Below, piece by piece: positions 55,953 to 64,000 of a stretch of 64,000 nucleotides of DNA. The notes below the pieces were generated by a model. That model saw only the letters and a list, made by a program, of their open reading frames with translations, was not told the origin of the DNA and did no database searches. The stretch covers positions 62,001 to 126,000 of the forward strand of contig NZ_JARQWR010000010.1 in assembly GCF_030766725.1 (NCBI RefSeq), in the 5' to 3' direction. Origin of the DNA: Flavobacterium aerium (GTDB lineage: Bacteria; Bacteroidota; Bacteroidia; Flavobacteriales; Flavobacteriaceae). Positions within the stretch are counted from its first letter, which is position 1; the number at the start of each line of letters is the position of its first letter. Made by a program: the position numbers and the translations under genes.

Positions 55953-56258
55953 TTATACTTTGATTTCTACTTCAACTCCGCTTGGTAATTCCAATTTCAT
56001 AAGAGCATCAATCGTTTTAGATGATGAACTGTAGATATCTAACAATCTCTTGTAAGACATTACTTCAAATTGCTCTCTAGATTTCTTGTTAACGTGTGGA
56101 GAACGTAATACAGTGAAAATCTTTTTGTGTGTTGGTAATGGAATTGGTCCCGTTACTACTGCACCTGTACTTTTTACAGTTTTTACAATCTTCTCAGCAG
56201 ATTTATCTACCAACATGTGATCGTAAGATTTTAATTTTATTCTGATTTTTTGACTCAT
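55953..56258 (-). CDS. rpsJ: 30S ribosomal protein S10
   Basis: 101 residues. '[23 protein letters not shown]' type start ('[19 protein letters not shown]'), '[30 protein letters not shown]' type loop ('[20 protein letters not shown]') match S10 (NusE). It works in the ribosome and in antitermination. It directly follows fusA by ten bases; the tuf gene found between them in many bacteria is missing. Confidence 0.98.
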   Translation of the reverse strand: MSQKIRIKLKSYDHMLVDKSAEKIVKTVKSTGAVVTGPIPLPTHKKIFTVLRSPHVNKKSREQFEVMSYKRLLDIYSSSSKTIDALMKLELPSGVEVEIKV

Positions 56259-56268
56259 TTTCTTAAAA

Positions 56269-58425
56269 TTAAGCGTTTCCTTTTGCTTTCTTAATAACCG
56301 CTTCTGAAATATTAGAAGGCGTTTCTTGATAGTGTGAAAATTCCATTGTTGAAGTCGCTCTACCTGAAGACAATGTTCTCAAAGTAGTTACATATCCAAA
56401 CATTTCTGATAGAGGCACATCTGCCTTAATAGTTTTTGCACCATTTCTATCTCCCATGTCGTTTACTTGACCTCTACGACGGTTAATATCACCAACAATA
56501 TCACCCATATTTTCTTCTGGCGTAATCACTTCCATTTTCATGATTGGCTCAAGAATTACAGCTCCAGCAGCTTTAGCTACTTCTCTATAACCCATTTTTG
56601 CCGCTAATTCGAAAGAAAGCGCATCAGAATCCACAGGATGGAAAGATCCATCAGTTAAAGTTACTTTTAAACTATCTACTTGGTATCCTGCTAAAGGACC
56701 AGTTTTCATAGCTTCACGGAAACCTTTTTCTACAGATGGTATATATTCTTTAGGAACATTCCCTCCTTTTACAGCATTAATAAACTGTAAACCTACAGGT
56801 ACTTTTCCATCAACTTCGTCAGCTGGCTCAAGTGTAAATACGATATCACCGAATTTACCACGACCTCCTGATTGTTTTTTGTATGTTTCTCTGTGTGTAG
56901 CAGATCTTGTAAATGCTTCTTTGTATTCAACTTGAGGCTCACCTTGGTTCACTTCAACTTTAAATTCACGTTTCATACGATCTACCAAGATATCTAAGTG
57001 AAGCTCACCCATACCTGATATAATCGTTTGACCTGAAGCTTCATCTGTTCTTACAGTAAACGTAGGATCTTCCTCAGCTAATTTAGCTAAAGCCATACCC
57101 ATTTTATCAACGTCTGCTTTTGTTTTTGGCTCAATTGCAATACCAATTACTGGAGCAGGGAATTTCATACTTTCAAGAATGATTGGGTGTTTTTCATCAC
57201 ACAATGTATCTCCAGTTTTAATATCCTTAAATCCAACAGCAGCTCCAATATCACCAGCCTCGATGAACTCGATTGGGTTTTGCTTGTTCGCGTGCATTTG
57301 GTAGATACGAGAAATTCTTTCTTTATTTCCTGAACGTGTATTCAAAACATAAGAACCAGCATCAAGACGTCCTGAATAAGCACGGAAGAAAGCTAAACGA
57401 CCTACGAATGGGTCAGTCGCAATCTTAAATGCCAAAGCAGCAAACGGCTCTTTTACATCTGGTTTACGTAATATTTTTGTTTGATCTTCTTCTAGTAAAT
57501 CAGCATCATCAGGATGAATTCCTTCGATACCTTCTTTATCCATTGGAGATGGTAAATATTTACAAACTGCATCCAACATAAATTGAACACCTTTATTTTT
57601 AAAAGAAGAACCAGCAATCATAGGTATGATAGCCATATCAATAGTCGCAGCTCTTAAAGCTACATTGATTTCTTCTTCAGTAATAGAATCTTCATCTTCC
57701 ATGAATTTCTCTAACAGATTCTCATCATAATCAGCTACTGCTTCAATAAGAATTGATCTGTATTCTTTCACTTCTGCAATCATATCCTCAGGGATAGGCA
57801 CAATATCAAAAGTAGCTCCTTGAGTAGCGTCATGCCAAACAATCGCTTGGTTTTTCACTAAATCAACAACTCCTTTGAAATCATTTTCTTCACCAATTGG
57901 TAAAGTAATAGCAACAGCGTTAGATTTTAACATATCTCTAACTTGCTGACATACTTTCAAAAAGTTAGATCCTTGTCTGTCCATTTTATTAACGAATCCC
58001 ATACGTGGAACTCTGTATTGATCTGCTAATCTCCAGTTTGTTTCTGATTGTGGCTCAACACCATCAACAGCACTAAACAAGAAAACCAACCCATCAAGTA
58101 CACGTAAAGAACGATTTACTTCTACAGTAAAATCTACGTGACCCGGGGTATCAATGATATTAAAATGGTAAGGTAATGTTTCTGGCAATGGTTTACCTTG
58201 CTCTGTAGGGAAACCCCACTCACAAGTTGTAGCAGCAGAAGTAATTGTAATACCTCTTTCTTGCTCTTGAGCCATCCAGTCCATAGTTGCTGCACCATCG
58301 TGCACCTCACCTAACTTATGTGATTTTCCAGTATAAAACAGAATACGCTCAGTTGTTGTTGTTTTACCAGCATCAATATGAGCAGCAATTCCAATGTTTC
58401 TTGTATATTTTAAATCTCTAGCCAT
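56269..58425 (-). CDS. fusA: Elongation factor G
   Basis: 718 residues. The GTPase domain has '[20 protein letters not shown]' near 14, '[13 protein letters not shown]' near 55, '[22 protein letters not shown]' type G3 ('[14 protein letters not shown]') near 90 and '[12 protein letters not shown]' near 143; domains II to V follow, with '[15 protein letters not shown]' near 467 and '[18 protein letters not shown]' near 622. EF-G drives translocation. It is a single standard EF-G in str-operon context; residues at fusidic acid sites look ordinary. Confidence 0.98.
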   Translation of the reverse strand: MARDLKYTRNIGIAAHIDAGKTTTTERILFYTGKSHKLGEVHDGAATMDWMAQEQERGITITSAATTCEWGFPTEQGKPLPETLPYHFNIIDTPGHVDFTVEVNRSLRVLDGLVFLFSAVDGVEPQSETNWRLADQYRVPRMGFVNKMDRQGSNFLKVCQQVRDMLKSNAVAITLPIGEENDFKGVVDLVKNQAIVWHDATQGATFDIVPIPEDMIAEVKEYRSILIEAVADYDENLLEKFMEDEDSITEEEINVALRAATIDMAIIPMIAGSSFKNKGVQFMLDAVCKYLPSPMDKEGIEGIHPDDADLLEEDQTKILRKPDVKEPFAALAFKIATDPFVGRLAFFRAYSGRLDAGSYVLNTRSGNKERISRIYQMHANKQNPIEFIEAGDIGAAVGFKDIKTGDTLCDEKHPIILESMKFPAPVIGIAIEPKTKADVDKMGMALAKLAEEDPTFTVRTDEASGQTIISGMGELHLDILVDRMKREFKVEVNQGEPQVEYKEAFTRSATHRETYKKQSGGRGKFGDIVFTLEPADEVDGKVPVGLQFINAVKGGNVPKEYIPSVEKGFREAMKTGPLAGYQVDSLKVTLTDGSFHPVDSDALSFELAAKMGYREVAKAAGAVILEPIMKMEVITPEENMGDIVGDINRRRGQVNDMGDRNGAKTIKADVPLSEMFGYVTTLRTLSSGRATSTMEFSHYQETPSNISEAVIKKAKGNA

Positions 58426-58444
58426 TTCTTAAATTTCCTTATGA

Positions 58445-58921
58445 TTAAAATCTAAAGTGAGAGAACGCTTTGTTAGCCTCTGCCATTTTGTGAGTATCCA
58501 TTCTCTTTTTAACAGCAGCACCTTCTTCTTTAGCCGCAGCTAAAACTTCAGAAGCTAATCTTTGCGCCATAGATTTCTCATTTCTTCTTCTAGCATAAAG
58601 TATCATCCACTTCATCGCCATAGAAATTTTTCTATCTGGTCTAATTTGCATTGGAATTTGGAATGTAGCTCCACCAACTCTACGGCTTCTTACTTCTACG
58701 TGAGGCATAACGTTTGTTAATGCATCTTTCCAGATTTCTAATGATGATTTTTCAGCATCTTGCTTTTTCGCTTCTACGATATCAATTGCATCATAGAATA
58801 CTTTGAAAGCAGTTGATTTCTTACCATCCCACATTAAGTTGTTCACAAAACGTGTCACCAATTGATCATTAAATCTTGGATCCGGTAAAAGAGGTCTTTT
58901 TTTGGCCTTTCTTTTTCTCAT
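58445..58921 (-). CDS. rpsG: 30S ribosomal protein S7
   Basis: 158 residues. '[19 protein letters not shown]' start, '[25 protein letters not shown]' type region ('[20 protein letters not shown]') near 22, '[22 protein letters not shown]' type ('[19 protein letters not shown]') near 78 and '[14 protein letters not shown]' end are diagnostic. S7 starts assembly of the small-subunit head. It lies 27 bases after rpsL. Confidence 0.98.
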   Translation of the reverse strand: MRKRKAKKRPLLPDPRFNDQLVTRFVNNLMWDGKKSTAFKVFYDAIDIVEAKKQDAEKSSLEIWKDALTNVMPHVEVRSRRVGGATFQIPMQIRPDRKISMAMKWMILYARRRNEKSMAQRLASEVLAAAKEEGAAVKKRMDTHKMAEANKAFSHFRF

Positions 58922-58948
58922 GTCTTTACTTTAAAAGTTTTTTTAAAA

Positions 58949-59329
58949 TTACTTTTTGTCTTTCGGGCGTTTAGCACCATACTTAGATCTTCTTTGTGTT
59001 CTTCCTGCTACACCTGATGTATCAAGTGCACCACGCACAATGTGGTATCTAACTCCTGGTAAATCTTTTACCCTTCCTCCCCTAACTAATACTATCGAGT
59101 GCTCTTGTAGATTGTGTCCTTCTCCAGGAATGTAAGCATTTACTTCGTTACCATTGGTTAAACGAACCCTTGCAACTTTACGCATTGCAGAATTCGGTTT
59201 CTTTGGCGTTGTAGTATATACACGCGTACAAACCCCTCTTCTTTGAGGACAAGAATCTAAGGCAACCGATTTACTCTTCTTAGTTATCTGGGTTCTCCCT
59301 GCTCTTACTAATTGTTGAATTGTTGGCAT
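58949..59329 (-). CDS. rpsL: 30S ribosomal protein S12
   Basis: 126 residues. '[20 protein letters not shown]' start, '[21 protein letters not shown]' near 37 and '[21 protein letters not shown]' type end ('[20 protein letters not shown]') near 84 match S12. Both lysines that mutate to streptomycin resistance in other bacteria (in 'TPKKPNS' and 'RVKDLPG') are unchanged. It is the first gene of the 30-gene operon and has a well-formed promoter upstream. Confidence 0.98.
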   Translation of the reverse strand: MPTIQQLVRAGRTQITKKSKSVALDSCPQRRGVCTRVYTTTPKKPNSAMRKVARVRLTNGNEVNAYIPGEGHNLQEHSIVLVRGGRVKDLPGVRYHIVRGALDTSGVAGRTQRRSKYGAKRPKDKK

Positions 59330-59382
59330 AATGATTAATAAAAATTTCTTATGTTTTAAATTTCCCGCTTTTTACGGGGTTG

Positions 59383-59413
59383 CAAATATATAAAATATTT
59401 TAAACTTTACAAA
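59383..59413 (-). promoter_or_regulatory. Promoter of the str-S10-spc-alpha operon
   Basis: On the minus strand TTTG (plus 59410-59413) and TATATTTG (plus 59383-59390) are exactly 19 bases apart, a full match to the Bacteroidetes consensus TTTG-N19-TAnnTTTG. Transcription would start near 59377, leaving a leader of about 45 bases to rpsL that opens with a small CCCG/CGGG hairpin. Confidence 0.82.
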
Positions 59414-59510
59414 CCTTAAACTATTAATTTTCAATTAGATTCTGCTCCTATTTCATTTTATATATATTTTTGAACTTTTTTGCGTTACATTTACTTAAAC
59501 TCAATTTGTT

Positions 59511-61178
59511 TTGAAAAGAATCAGCACTTTATTATTTTTATTTTCATTTTATTTAACGTGTTATGCCCAAGATATTCACCTCAAAATCAACGGCAAAACC
59601 GAAGTCGAAACTTCTATAATTGATTCCATTGGATACAACAAGATACATCCAAACACAAAATCAATTACCGACAACATCAATCTGGTATCTGCTTCATTAA
59701 CAAAAAATGGTTTCTTAGAGCATTATATTGAAGGAAACAAAAAAATAAATGATTCTACATTTGTTTTTAATTTCAGCCTTGGCAATAAAACAACAATTGC
59801 TCATATATATATAGGTAAAGCTTCCGAAATAAAAGCGCTTAATCATATTGAAGATAAAAAAGACACTATAACGCTTGCTTTTTCAAAAATAGAAAGCTTC
59901 TTAGACGAAACGCTTCATAAACTTGAAGTCAAGGGATATTCTTTAGCCAAATTAAAACTGATTAATATCCAACAAAAAAACAATACCGTATATGCAGACT
60001 TAGATCTTAATCTACAAAAACTAAGACAGCTTAATGACATTGTCATTGTAGGCTACGATAAGTTCCCTGCAGGGCATAAAAAAAATGTAAAGCGTTTTTA
60101 TAAAAATAAAATCTTTAATCAGGAAAACCTAAAACGGCTTCACTCTGATTTTGAAAAATTCCGTTTTGTAAATCAAATTAAATATCCTGAAATTTTATTT
60201 ACTGAGGATTCCACCAAAGTATATGTTTATTTGGAAAAATCGAAACCCAACCGTTTTGATGGTTTTATTGGATTCTCCAACAACGAAGAGGGAAATGTAA
60301 TTTTCAATGGTTATTTAGATTTACTTCTTAATAATGCATTAAATGTAGGAGAGAAATTCACCTTATATTGGAAGAGTGATGGTAATGGGCAAAAAACATT
60401 CAACACCGCTATTGAATTACCTTATATATTTAGAAGCCCATTAGGCTTAAAAGCTCAACTTAATATTTTCAAACAAGATAGCACATTTCAAAACACACAG
60501 ACAGCCATTGATCTTGGATACTTCTTTGATTATAACACGCGTTTATATCTTGGCTATCAATCTACCGAATCAAATGACATTCAGAATAAAAACAATTATA
60601 GCATTAGTGATTATAAAAATTCTTTTACCACTTCCACCTTTGAATTTGTCACCTACAATAATGAAGATATCCTTTTTCCCGAAAAAACTTCAATTATCTT
60701 AAAAGGAGGGTTTGGAAAGAGAACCTCTAACCTAAATACCAATAATCAGTTTTTTGTCAACCTAAGCACTAAAAACAATTTCTATCTCAATGATAAAAAT
60801 ATTATCAATATTAAAACACAATCTTATTATTTACAAAGTCAAGAATACATCATAAATGAACTCCATCGATTTGGAGGAATCAATTCAATACGCGGGTTTA
60901 ACGAAAACAGCCTACAGGGCAATTTATTTACTTCTTTATTAACCGAATATCGTTATGTACTTGCACCAACTATATATGTACACTCTATAATTGATTACGG
61001 CTACTTCCAAGACAAGAGCTCTAATTTGGAAGATAATTTAGTCGGACTTGGGTTTGGATTCGGCTTATTGACTAAAAATGGCTTATTTAATATCGTATAC
61101 GCAAACGGTAGCACAAAAAATCAAGAAATAAAACTCTCGAACTCTATCGTTCATATTAGCTTTAAGACAAACTTCTAA
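59511..61178 (+). CDS. Omp85/BamA-superfamily outer membrane protein
   Basis: 555 residues starting at a TTG; the start is supported by a signal peptide (residues 1-20, ending 'YLTCYAQ'). Residues about 30-240 form POTRA-like alpha/beta segments, and the rest is a beta-barrel with alternating hydrophobic strands. 'LHRFGGINSIRGFNENSLQGN' near 452 contains the R-G-F motif of barrel loop 6 that is characteristic of Omp85 proteins, and the chain ends 'IVHISFKTNF' with a terminal Phe. It is shorter than BamA and is not in a bamA context, so it is more likely a TamA-like or uncharacterised family member. Confidence 0.78.
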   Translation: MKRISTLLFLFSFYLTCYAQDIHLKINGKTEVETSIIDSIGYNKIHPNTKSITDNINLVSASLTKNGFLEHYIEGNKKINDSTFVFNFSLGNKTTIAHIYIGKASEIKALNHIEDKKDTITLAFSKIESFLDETLHKLEVKGYSLAKLKLINIQQKNNTVYADLDLNLQKLRQLNDIVIVGYDKFPAGHKKNVKRFYKNKIFNQENLKRLHSDFEKFRFVNQIKYPEILFTEDSTKVYVYLEKSKPNRFDGFIGFSNNEEGNVIFNGYLDLLLNNALNVGEKFTLYWKSDGNGQKTFNTAIELPYIFRSPLGLKAQLNIFKQDSTFQNTQTAIDLGYFFDYNTRLYLGYQSTESNDIQNKNNYSISDYKNSFTTSTFEFVTYNNEDILFPEKTSIILKGGFGKRTSNLNTNNQFFVNLSTKNNFYLNDKNIINIKTQSYYLQSQEYIINELHRFGGINSIRGFNENSLQGNLFTSLLTEYRYVLAPTIYVHSIIDYGYFQDKSSNLEDNLVGLGFGFGLLTKNGLFNIVYANGSTKNQEIKLSNSIVHISFKTNF

Positions 61179-61200
61179 AGCACTCAAAAGTTCACTACAT

Positions 61201-61238
61201 AAAATAAAAAAACCCTCAGAGACCGAAATCTCTGAGGG
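61201..61238 (-). terminator. Rho-independent terminator of the susCD unit
   Basis: CCCTCAGAGA (61213-61222) pairs perfectly over ten bases with TCTCTGAGGG (61229-61238) around a six-base loop. On the minus strand it is followed by TTTTTTTATTTT. The plus strand has no T-run after it, so it serves the SusC-SusD genes rather than the Omp85-like gene that converges on it. Confidence 0.88.
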
Positions 61239-61285
61239 CTAAAATAAATGCCTAAAGTAAGTAACTCAAATATATAAAACTTAAA

Positions 61286-62830
61286 TTATGGCACATACCA
61301 AAATGGTCCCTGAACAAAAACTTGATCTAATTGAACATCTGGAACATTCGCAGAGTTCGACACATATTCTGATTGTGGATAGATCAAACGTTTTGGCTTA
61401 GTTGGATAACCAGCCGTAGATGCAAGCGGAGTATTTGGATAACCCGTCGCTGTATAAGTAATAAATGACTCTAAAGCATGGATATTGATTAACGCAATCC
61501 ATTTTTGTGTCATAATTGCATCAATTTTAGCATCTAAAGAAGCTGAAGCATCCCAACCTAAACCAGATCTTGTATTTGCCCCAGTAATATATGTATTTGC
61601 TGCTGCTGCACTAACTCCATTGAATGTACATGAAGCTCTAACACCATCTTCAAAAAGTGTTTTGGCATTCCCTGTAAAAACCCCAGGAAACCTTGCCGCC
61701 GCTTCTGCTTGCAAAAATTTACTTTCCGCTAAAGTCATCACATATCCATCCAAAACAGAACCAGTTGCTACGTTTGGAGTTCCCGCAGTACCAGGAATAA
61801 GCACTACACCAAACCTTGATGTACTAGCAGGAGTTAATGTAGCTCCTTGAATAGAACCTACAACTTTACCTCCAACTAGAGTAAATATTCTACCTCTTCT
61901 TGGATCAACTAACCCTGACGCTTTCGCTACCGCTGGATCACCATTCAAGAAATCAGCAACATATTTTGTAGGAATAACCGCAGCACGATTAGTCTGAACA
62001 GTACCTGCTGACGTTGATCCATAAGCATTGAAAAATGGATTTTGTCTACTGTCATTTGTTGCATTATATCCTGGATTAATTGTCACATCAGTGTCAACAA
62101 AGTTAGCAGTCGCCAAAGTATTCAATTGTTGTGTGATATAGGTCATTGTAGCTCCATCAACACTTGCTTTTTTAGCTTGTCTTAACAAGTATCTCAATTT
62201 AATCGTATTAGCAAATTTTTTCCATTTTGACATATCACCACCAAACATAATATCCTGAGCTCCAACAGCATCGGCATTTGGAGCAGCAGCATCAATAGCC
62301 GCAACAGCCTGATCTAATTCTACCACTAAAGCTCTATAGATTGCCTGATCGTCATCATATTTAGGCGTTAAATTCCCTTGCTTCTTGAATGCTTCACTAT
62401 ATGGAGCATCACCATACATATCAACTATATATTGATAATAGTGTGCTTTCATAATTTTAGCAATTGCCACATAATTTTCTTGATTCTCCAAAGGAAAATC
62501 AATTATAGCTTGGAAATTCCCAAGATTCCTAAACAATCCATCCCAAATACCAGAGTAAAATGTACTACTAATCTGTAAAGAAAATTCTCTTGAAAATGCT
62601 CCAGTTACCTGATTGGTATTTGAAGCCCAATTATTCATCCACACATTTCCTAATGCATTCATTGTTAAAGTCTGTGTACGGAAAATACTAGACTGAGCAC
62701 CTGGTAAAAGCAAATGCGGCGGTATATCTTTCTCATATGGACTATTTGGCGTGTTGTTCACATCCAAATAATCACTACATGAAAACAACGACAATGCTAC
62801 TAAAAGCATTCCTATTTTTATCTTTTTCAT
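61286..62830 (-). CDS. SusD/RagB family nutrient-binding outer membrane lipoprotein
   Basis: 514 residues from the ATG at 62830; an ATG at 62842 overlapping the susC stop by one base is also possible. A lipoprotein signal ends in 'VALSLFSCSDYLDVN', with the lipidated cysteine. 'NTPNSPYEKDIPPHLLLPGAQ' and 'NVWMNNWASNTNQ' mark the SusD-like_2 group. The helical body holds TPR-like segments such as 'YVAIAKIMKAHYYQYIVDMYGDAPYSEA'-like sequence ('KAHYYQYIVDMYGDAPYSEA'). It caps the partner SusC channel and binds glycan or peptide ligands outside the cell. Substrate unknown. Confidence 0.92.
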   Translation of the reverse strand: MKKIKIGMLLVALSLFSCSDYLDVNNTPNSPYEKDIPPHLLLPGAQSSIFRTQTLTMNALGNVWMNNWASNTNQVTGAFSREFSLQISSTFYSGIWDGLFRNLGNFQAIIDFPLENQENYVAIAKIMKAHYYQYIVDMYGDAPYSEAFKKQGNLTPKYDDDQAIYRALVVELDQAVAAIDAAAPNADAVGAQDIMFGGDMSKWKKFANTIKLRYLLRQAKKASVDGATMTYITQQLNTLATANFVDTDVTINPGYNATNDSRQNPFFNAYGSTSAGTVQTNRAAVIPTKYVADFLNGDPAVAKASGLVDPRRGRIFTLVGGKVVGSIQGATLTPASTSRFGVVLIPGTAGTPNVATGSVLDGYVMTLAESKFLQAEAAARFPGVFTGNAKTLFEDGVRASCTFNGVSAAAANTYITGANTRSGLGWDASASLDAKIDAIMTQKWIALINIHALESFITYTATGYPNTPLASTAGYPTKPKRLIYPQSEYVSNSANVPDVQLDQVFVQGPFWYVP

Positions 62831-62841
62831 CGTTTCTATCA

Positions 62842-64000
62842 TTAAAAAGTTAAGTTCATACTAAATCCGAAAGTTCTAGTTGCTGGATATTGACCAGCCG
62901 CTGCTAAACCTTGAGCATTACCTGAAGTATTTGAAGTTTCTGGATCATTATAATTTTTATTGTCTTTAGCCAAAACAGTGAATGGGTTTCTTGCGTTTAT
63001 TCCAAAACGTACTGATGTCAAACCTGCATCTTTAATCAATTCCGTTGGTAAAGAATAACTCAACGCTAATTCTCTTACTTTAAATGCTGATGCATCTAAA
63101 ACAAAGTTCTCTCCTACTGTTGTGTATTGTCTAGCATAATAAGACGCTACAGCTGGGTAAGTAGTTCCACCAGTAAGCACAGTAGTATTTTGCGTATATA
63201 CTCCTGGCGCTGTTTGAATTACAGAATTTGGATAAATGAATCCTCCATTATCTCTATCAAAATCTGCAGATTCTAATAAGTGTCCGTGATAAGCTAGTTC
63301 TTGTTTTGTTCCAGAGTAAAACTGATGACCTGTTCTATAATCCATAACAGCACTCAATCTTAACCCTTTGTACTCTACCGCTGTATTAAATCCTAAGATA
63401 TAATCTGGTGTAGATTTTCCTAATTTCTGAAATGTAGAACTAACACGTGGTGTACCCGTATTTGGGTTAATAACCACATTTCCTTCTGGATCTCTTACAT
63501 AAGCCGTACCTTTAATTAATGGAAATTGCTCTCCTACAACAGCAAAAATACCCACATTACTAGTTCCACCTAAATTAACCTCATTAGTATCATCAGTAAT
63601 TCTTGTAACAATTGATTTATTTGTAGAATAACTTACTCTATTTTCCCATTTGAAATCTTTTGTTTTAATTGGCGTAAAACCTAAGTCAATATCATAACCT
63701 GTTGTTTTCATCGCACCAATGTTCAATCTACTATTCGCTAAACCTGAAGCAGAAGATGCTGTCACATTCGTGATCAAATCTTTCGTATCTGTTCTGTAAT
63801 ATGATGCATCTAATGTTATACGATCATTAAAGAATCCTAAATTCAAACTAACCTCTTTAGTCGTAATAAACTCTGGCTTGATTTGCTTACTTGTTGGTGT
63901 TTGATTTAGAATATAAGATGATAAGCTTCCAAATGGATATCCCGCAGGAAATACTCCGATTTCATTAATTGCATAAGGCGCAACCGCTGAAGTATTACCT
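62842..64000 (-). CDS. SusC/RagA family TonB-linked outer membrane protein (partial, N-terminus off window)
   Basis: The last about 386 residues of the barrel are present; the frame stays open to the right edge, beyond the TTG at 63846 that could be mistaken for a start. 'IKPEFITTKEVSLNLGFFND' and 'ITLDASYYRTDTKDLI' are standard SusC barrel strands, 'LRLSAVMDYRTGHQFY' and 'VRELALSYSLP' follow, and the C-terminus 'QYPATRTFGFSMNLTF' ends with Phe as in other outer-membrane barrels. It imports substrates with energy from TonB and works with the SusD protein encoded 11 bases downstream. Confidence 0.93.
   Translation of the reverse strand, partial: GNTSAVAPYAINEIGVFPAGYPFGSLSSYILNQTPTSKQIKPEFITTKEVSLNLGFFNDRITLDASYYRTDTKDLITNVTASSASGLANSRLNIGAMKTTGYDIDLGFTPIKTKDFKWENRVSYSTNKSIVTRITDDTNEVNLGGTSNVGIFAVVGEQFPLIKGTAYVRDPEGNVVINPNTGTPRVSSTFQKLGKSTPDYILGFNTAVEYKGLRLSAVMDYRTGHQFYSGTKQELAYHGHLLESADFDRDNGGFIYPNSVIQTAPGVYTQNTTVLTGGTTYPAVASYYARQYTTVGENFVLDASAFKVRELALSYSLPTELIKDAGLTSVRFGINARNPFTVLAKDNKNYNDPETSNTSGNAQGLAAAGQYPATRTFGFSMNLTF

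Noticed and set aside
59365..59378. CCCG/CGGG hairpin in the rpsL leader as a regulatory element
   Set aside because: The stem is only four bases long and lies at the expected transcription start; it is too weak to support a separate call.
63846..63846. TTG at 63846 as the start of the SusC gene
   Set aside because: The same frame continues without a stop to the window edge and encodes typical SusC strands, so the gene is cut by the edge.

Overview
The window is AT-rich chromosomal DNA from a member of the Bacteroidetes, most likely a Flavobacterium-like Flavobacteriaceae. The evidence is a SusC/SusD pair, promoters of the TTTG-N19/20-TAnnTTTG type, an APS-reductase type of sulfate assimilation, a str-S10-spc-alpha ribosomal supercluster lacking tuf, and the neighbourhood rplQ-carA-eno-gltA. 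No rRNA, tRNA, CRISPR, insertion sequence or prophage gene was seen.

Region 1 (1-25.9 kb, all minus strand) is a surface-polysaccharide (O-antigen/capsule) locus that runs off the left edge. In transcription order it holds ugd and a TviB-type nucleotide-sugar dehydrogenase, rfbB-rfbA, a Wza-like exporter and a Wzz-like chain-length protein. A tightly coupled pseudaminic acid block follows: pseB, pseC, pseA, hisH and hisF paralogs, pseF, two GNAT acetyltransferases and pseI. Next come a GT-B-like protein that may transfer pseudaminate, a Wzx flippase, two WbsX-family proteins, wecB, a GT4-like transferase, an EpsG/Wzy-like polymerase and two GT2 transferases. The PseA/HisH/HisF trio predicts an acetamidino-substituted pseudaminic acid. 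No PseG hydrolase is visible.

Region 2 (25.9-42.2 kb) is mixed housekeeping. It holds a membrane-anchored 7TM sensor with a LuxR-type HTH, followed by a 347-base intergenic stretch with a palindrome, a promoter element and a strongly self-complementary segment that I propose as a structured RNA. Then come recR, a sodium/solute symporter, a CoA-binding protein, a carboxypeptidase-regulatory-like lipid/envelope protein, marC, and the sulfate assimilation operon (DUF2061-cysH-cysD-cysN). Two guanidino-modifying enzymes coupled to an Rrf2 regulator, gltA, eno and carA complete the region.

Region 3 (42.3-59.4 kb, minus strand) is one uninterrupted translation operon from rpsL to rplQ with secY, infA, rpmJ (not in ordinary ORF lists because it is only 38 residues), rpsK, rpsD and rpoA. 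A near-perfect Bacteroidetes promoter precedes rpsL and a Rho-independent terminator follows rplQ. Two unusually long internal gaps hold hairpins directly in front of rpsD (S4) and rpsH (S8), both candidates for autogenous control.

Region 4 (59.5-64 kb) has a plus-strand Omp85-like outer-membrane protein converging on a minus-strand SusD/SusC pair. The SusC gene is cut by the right edge.
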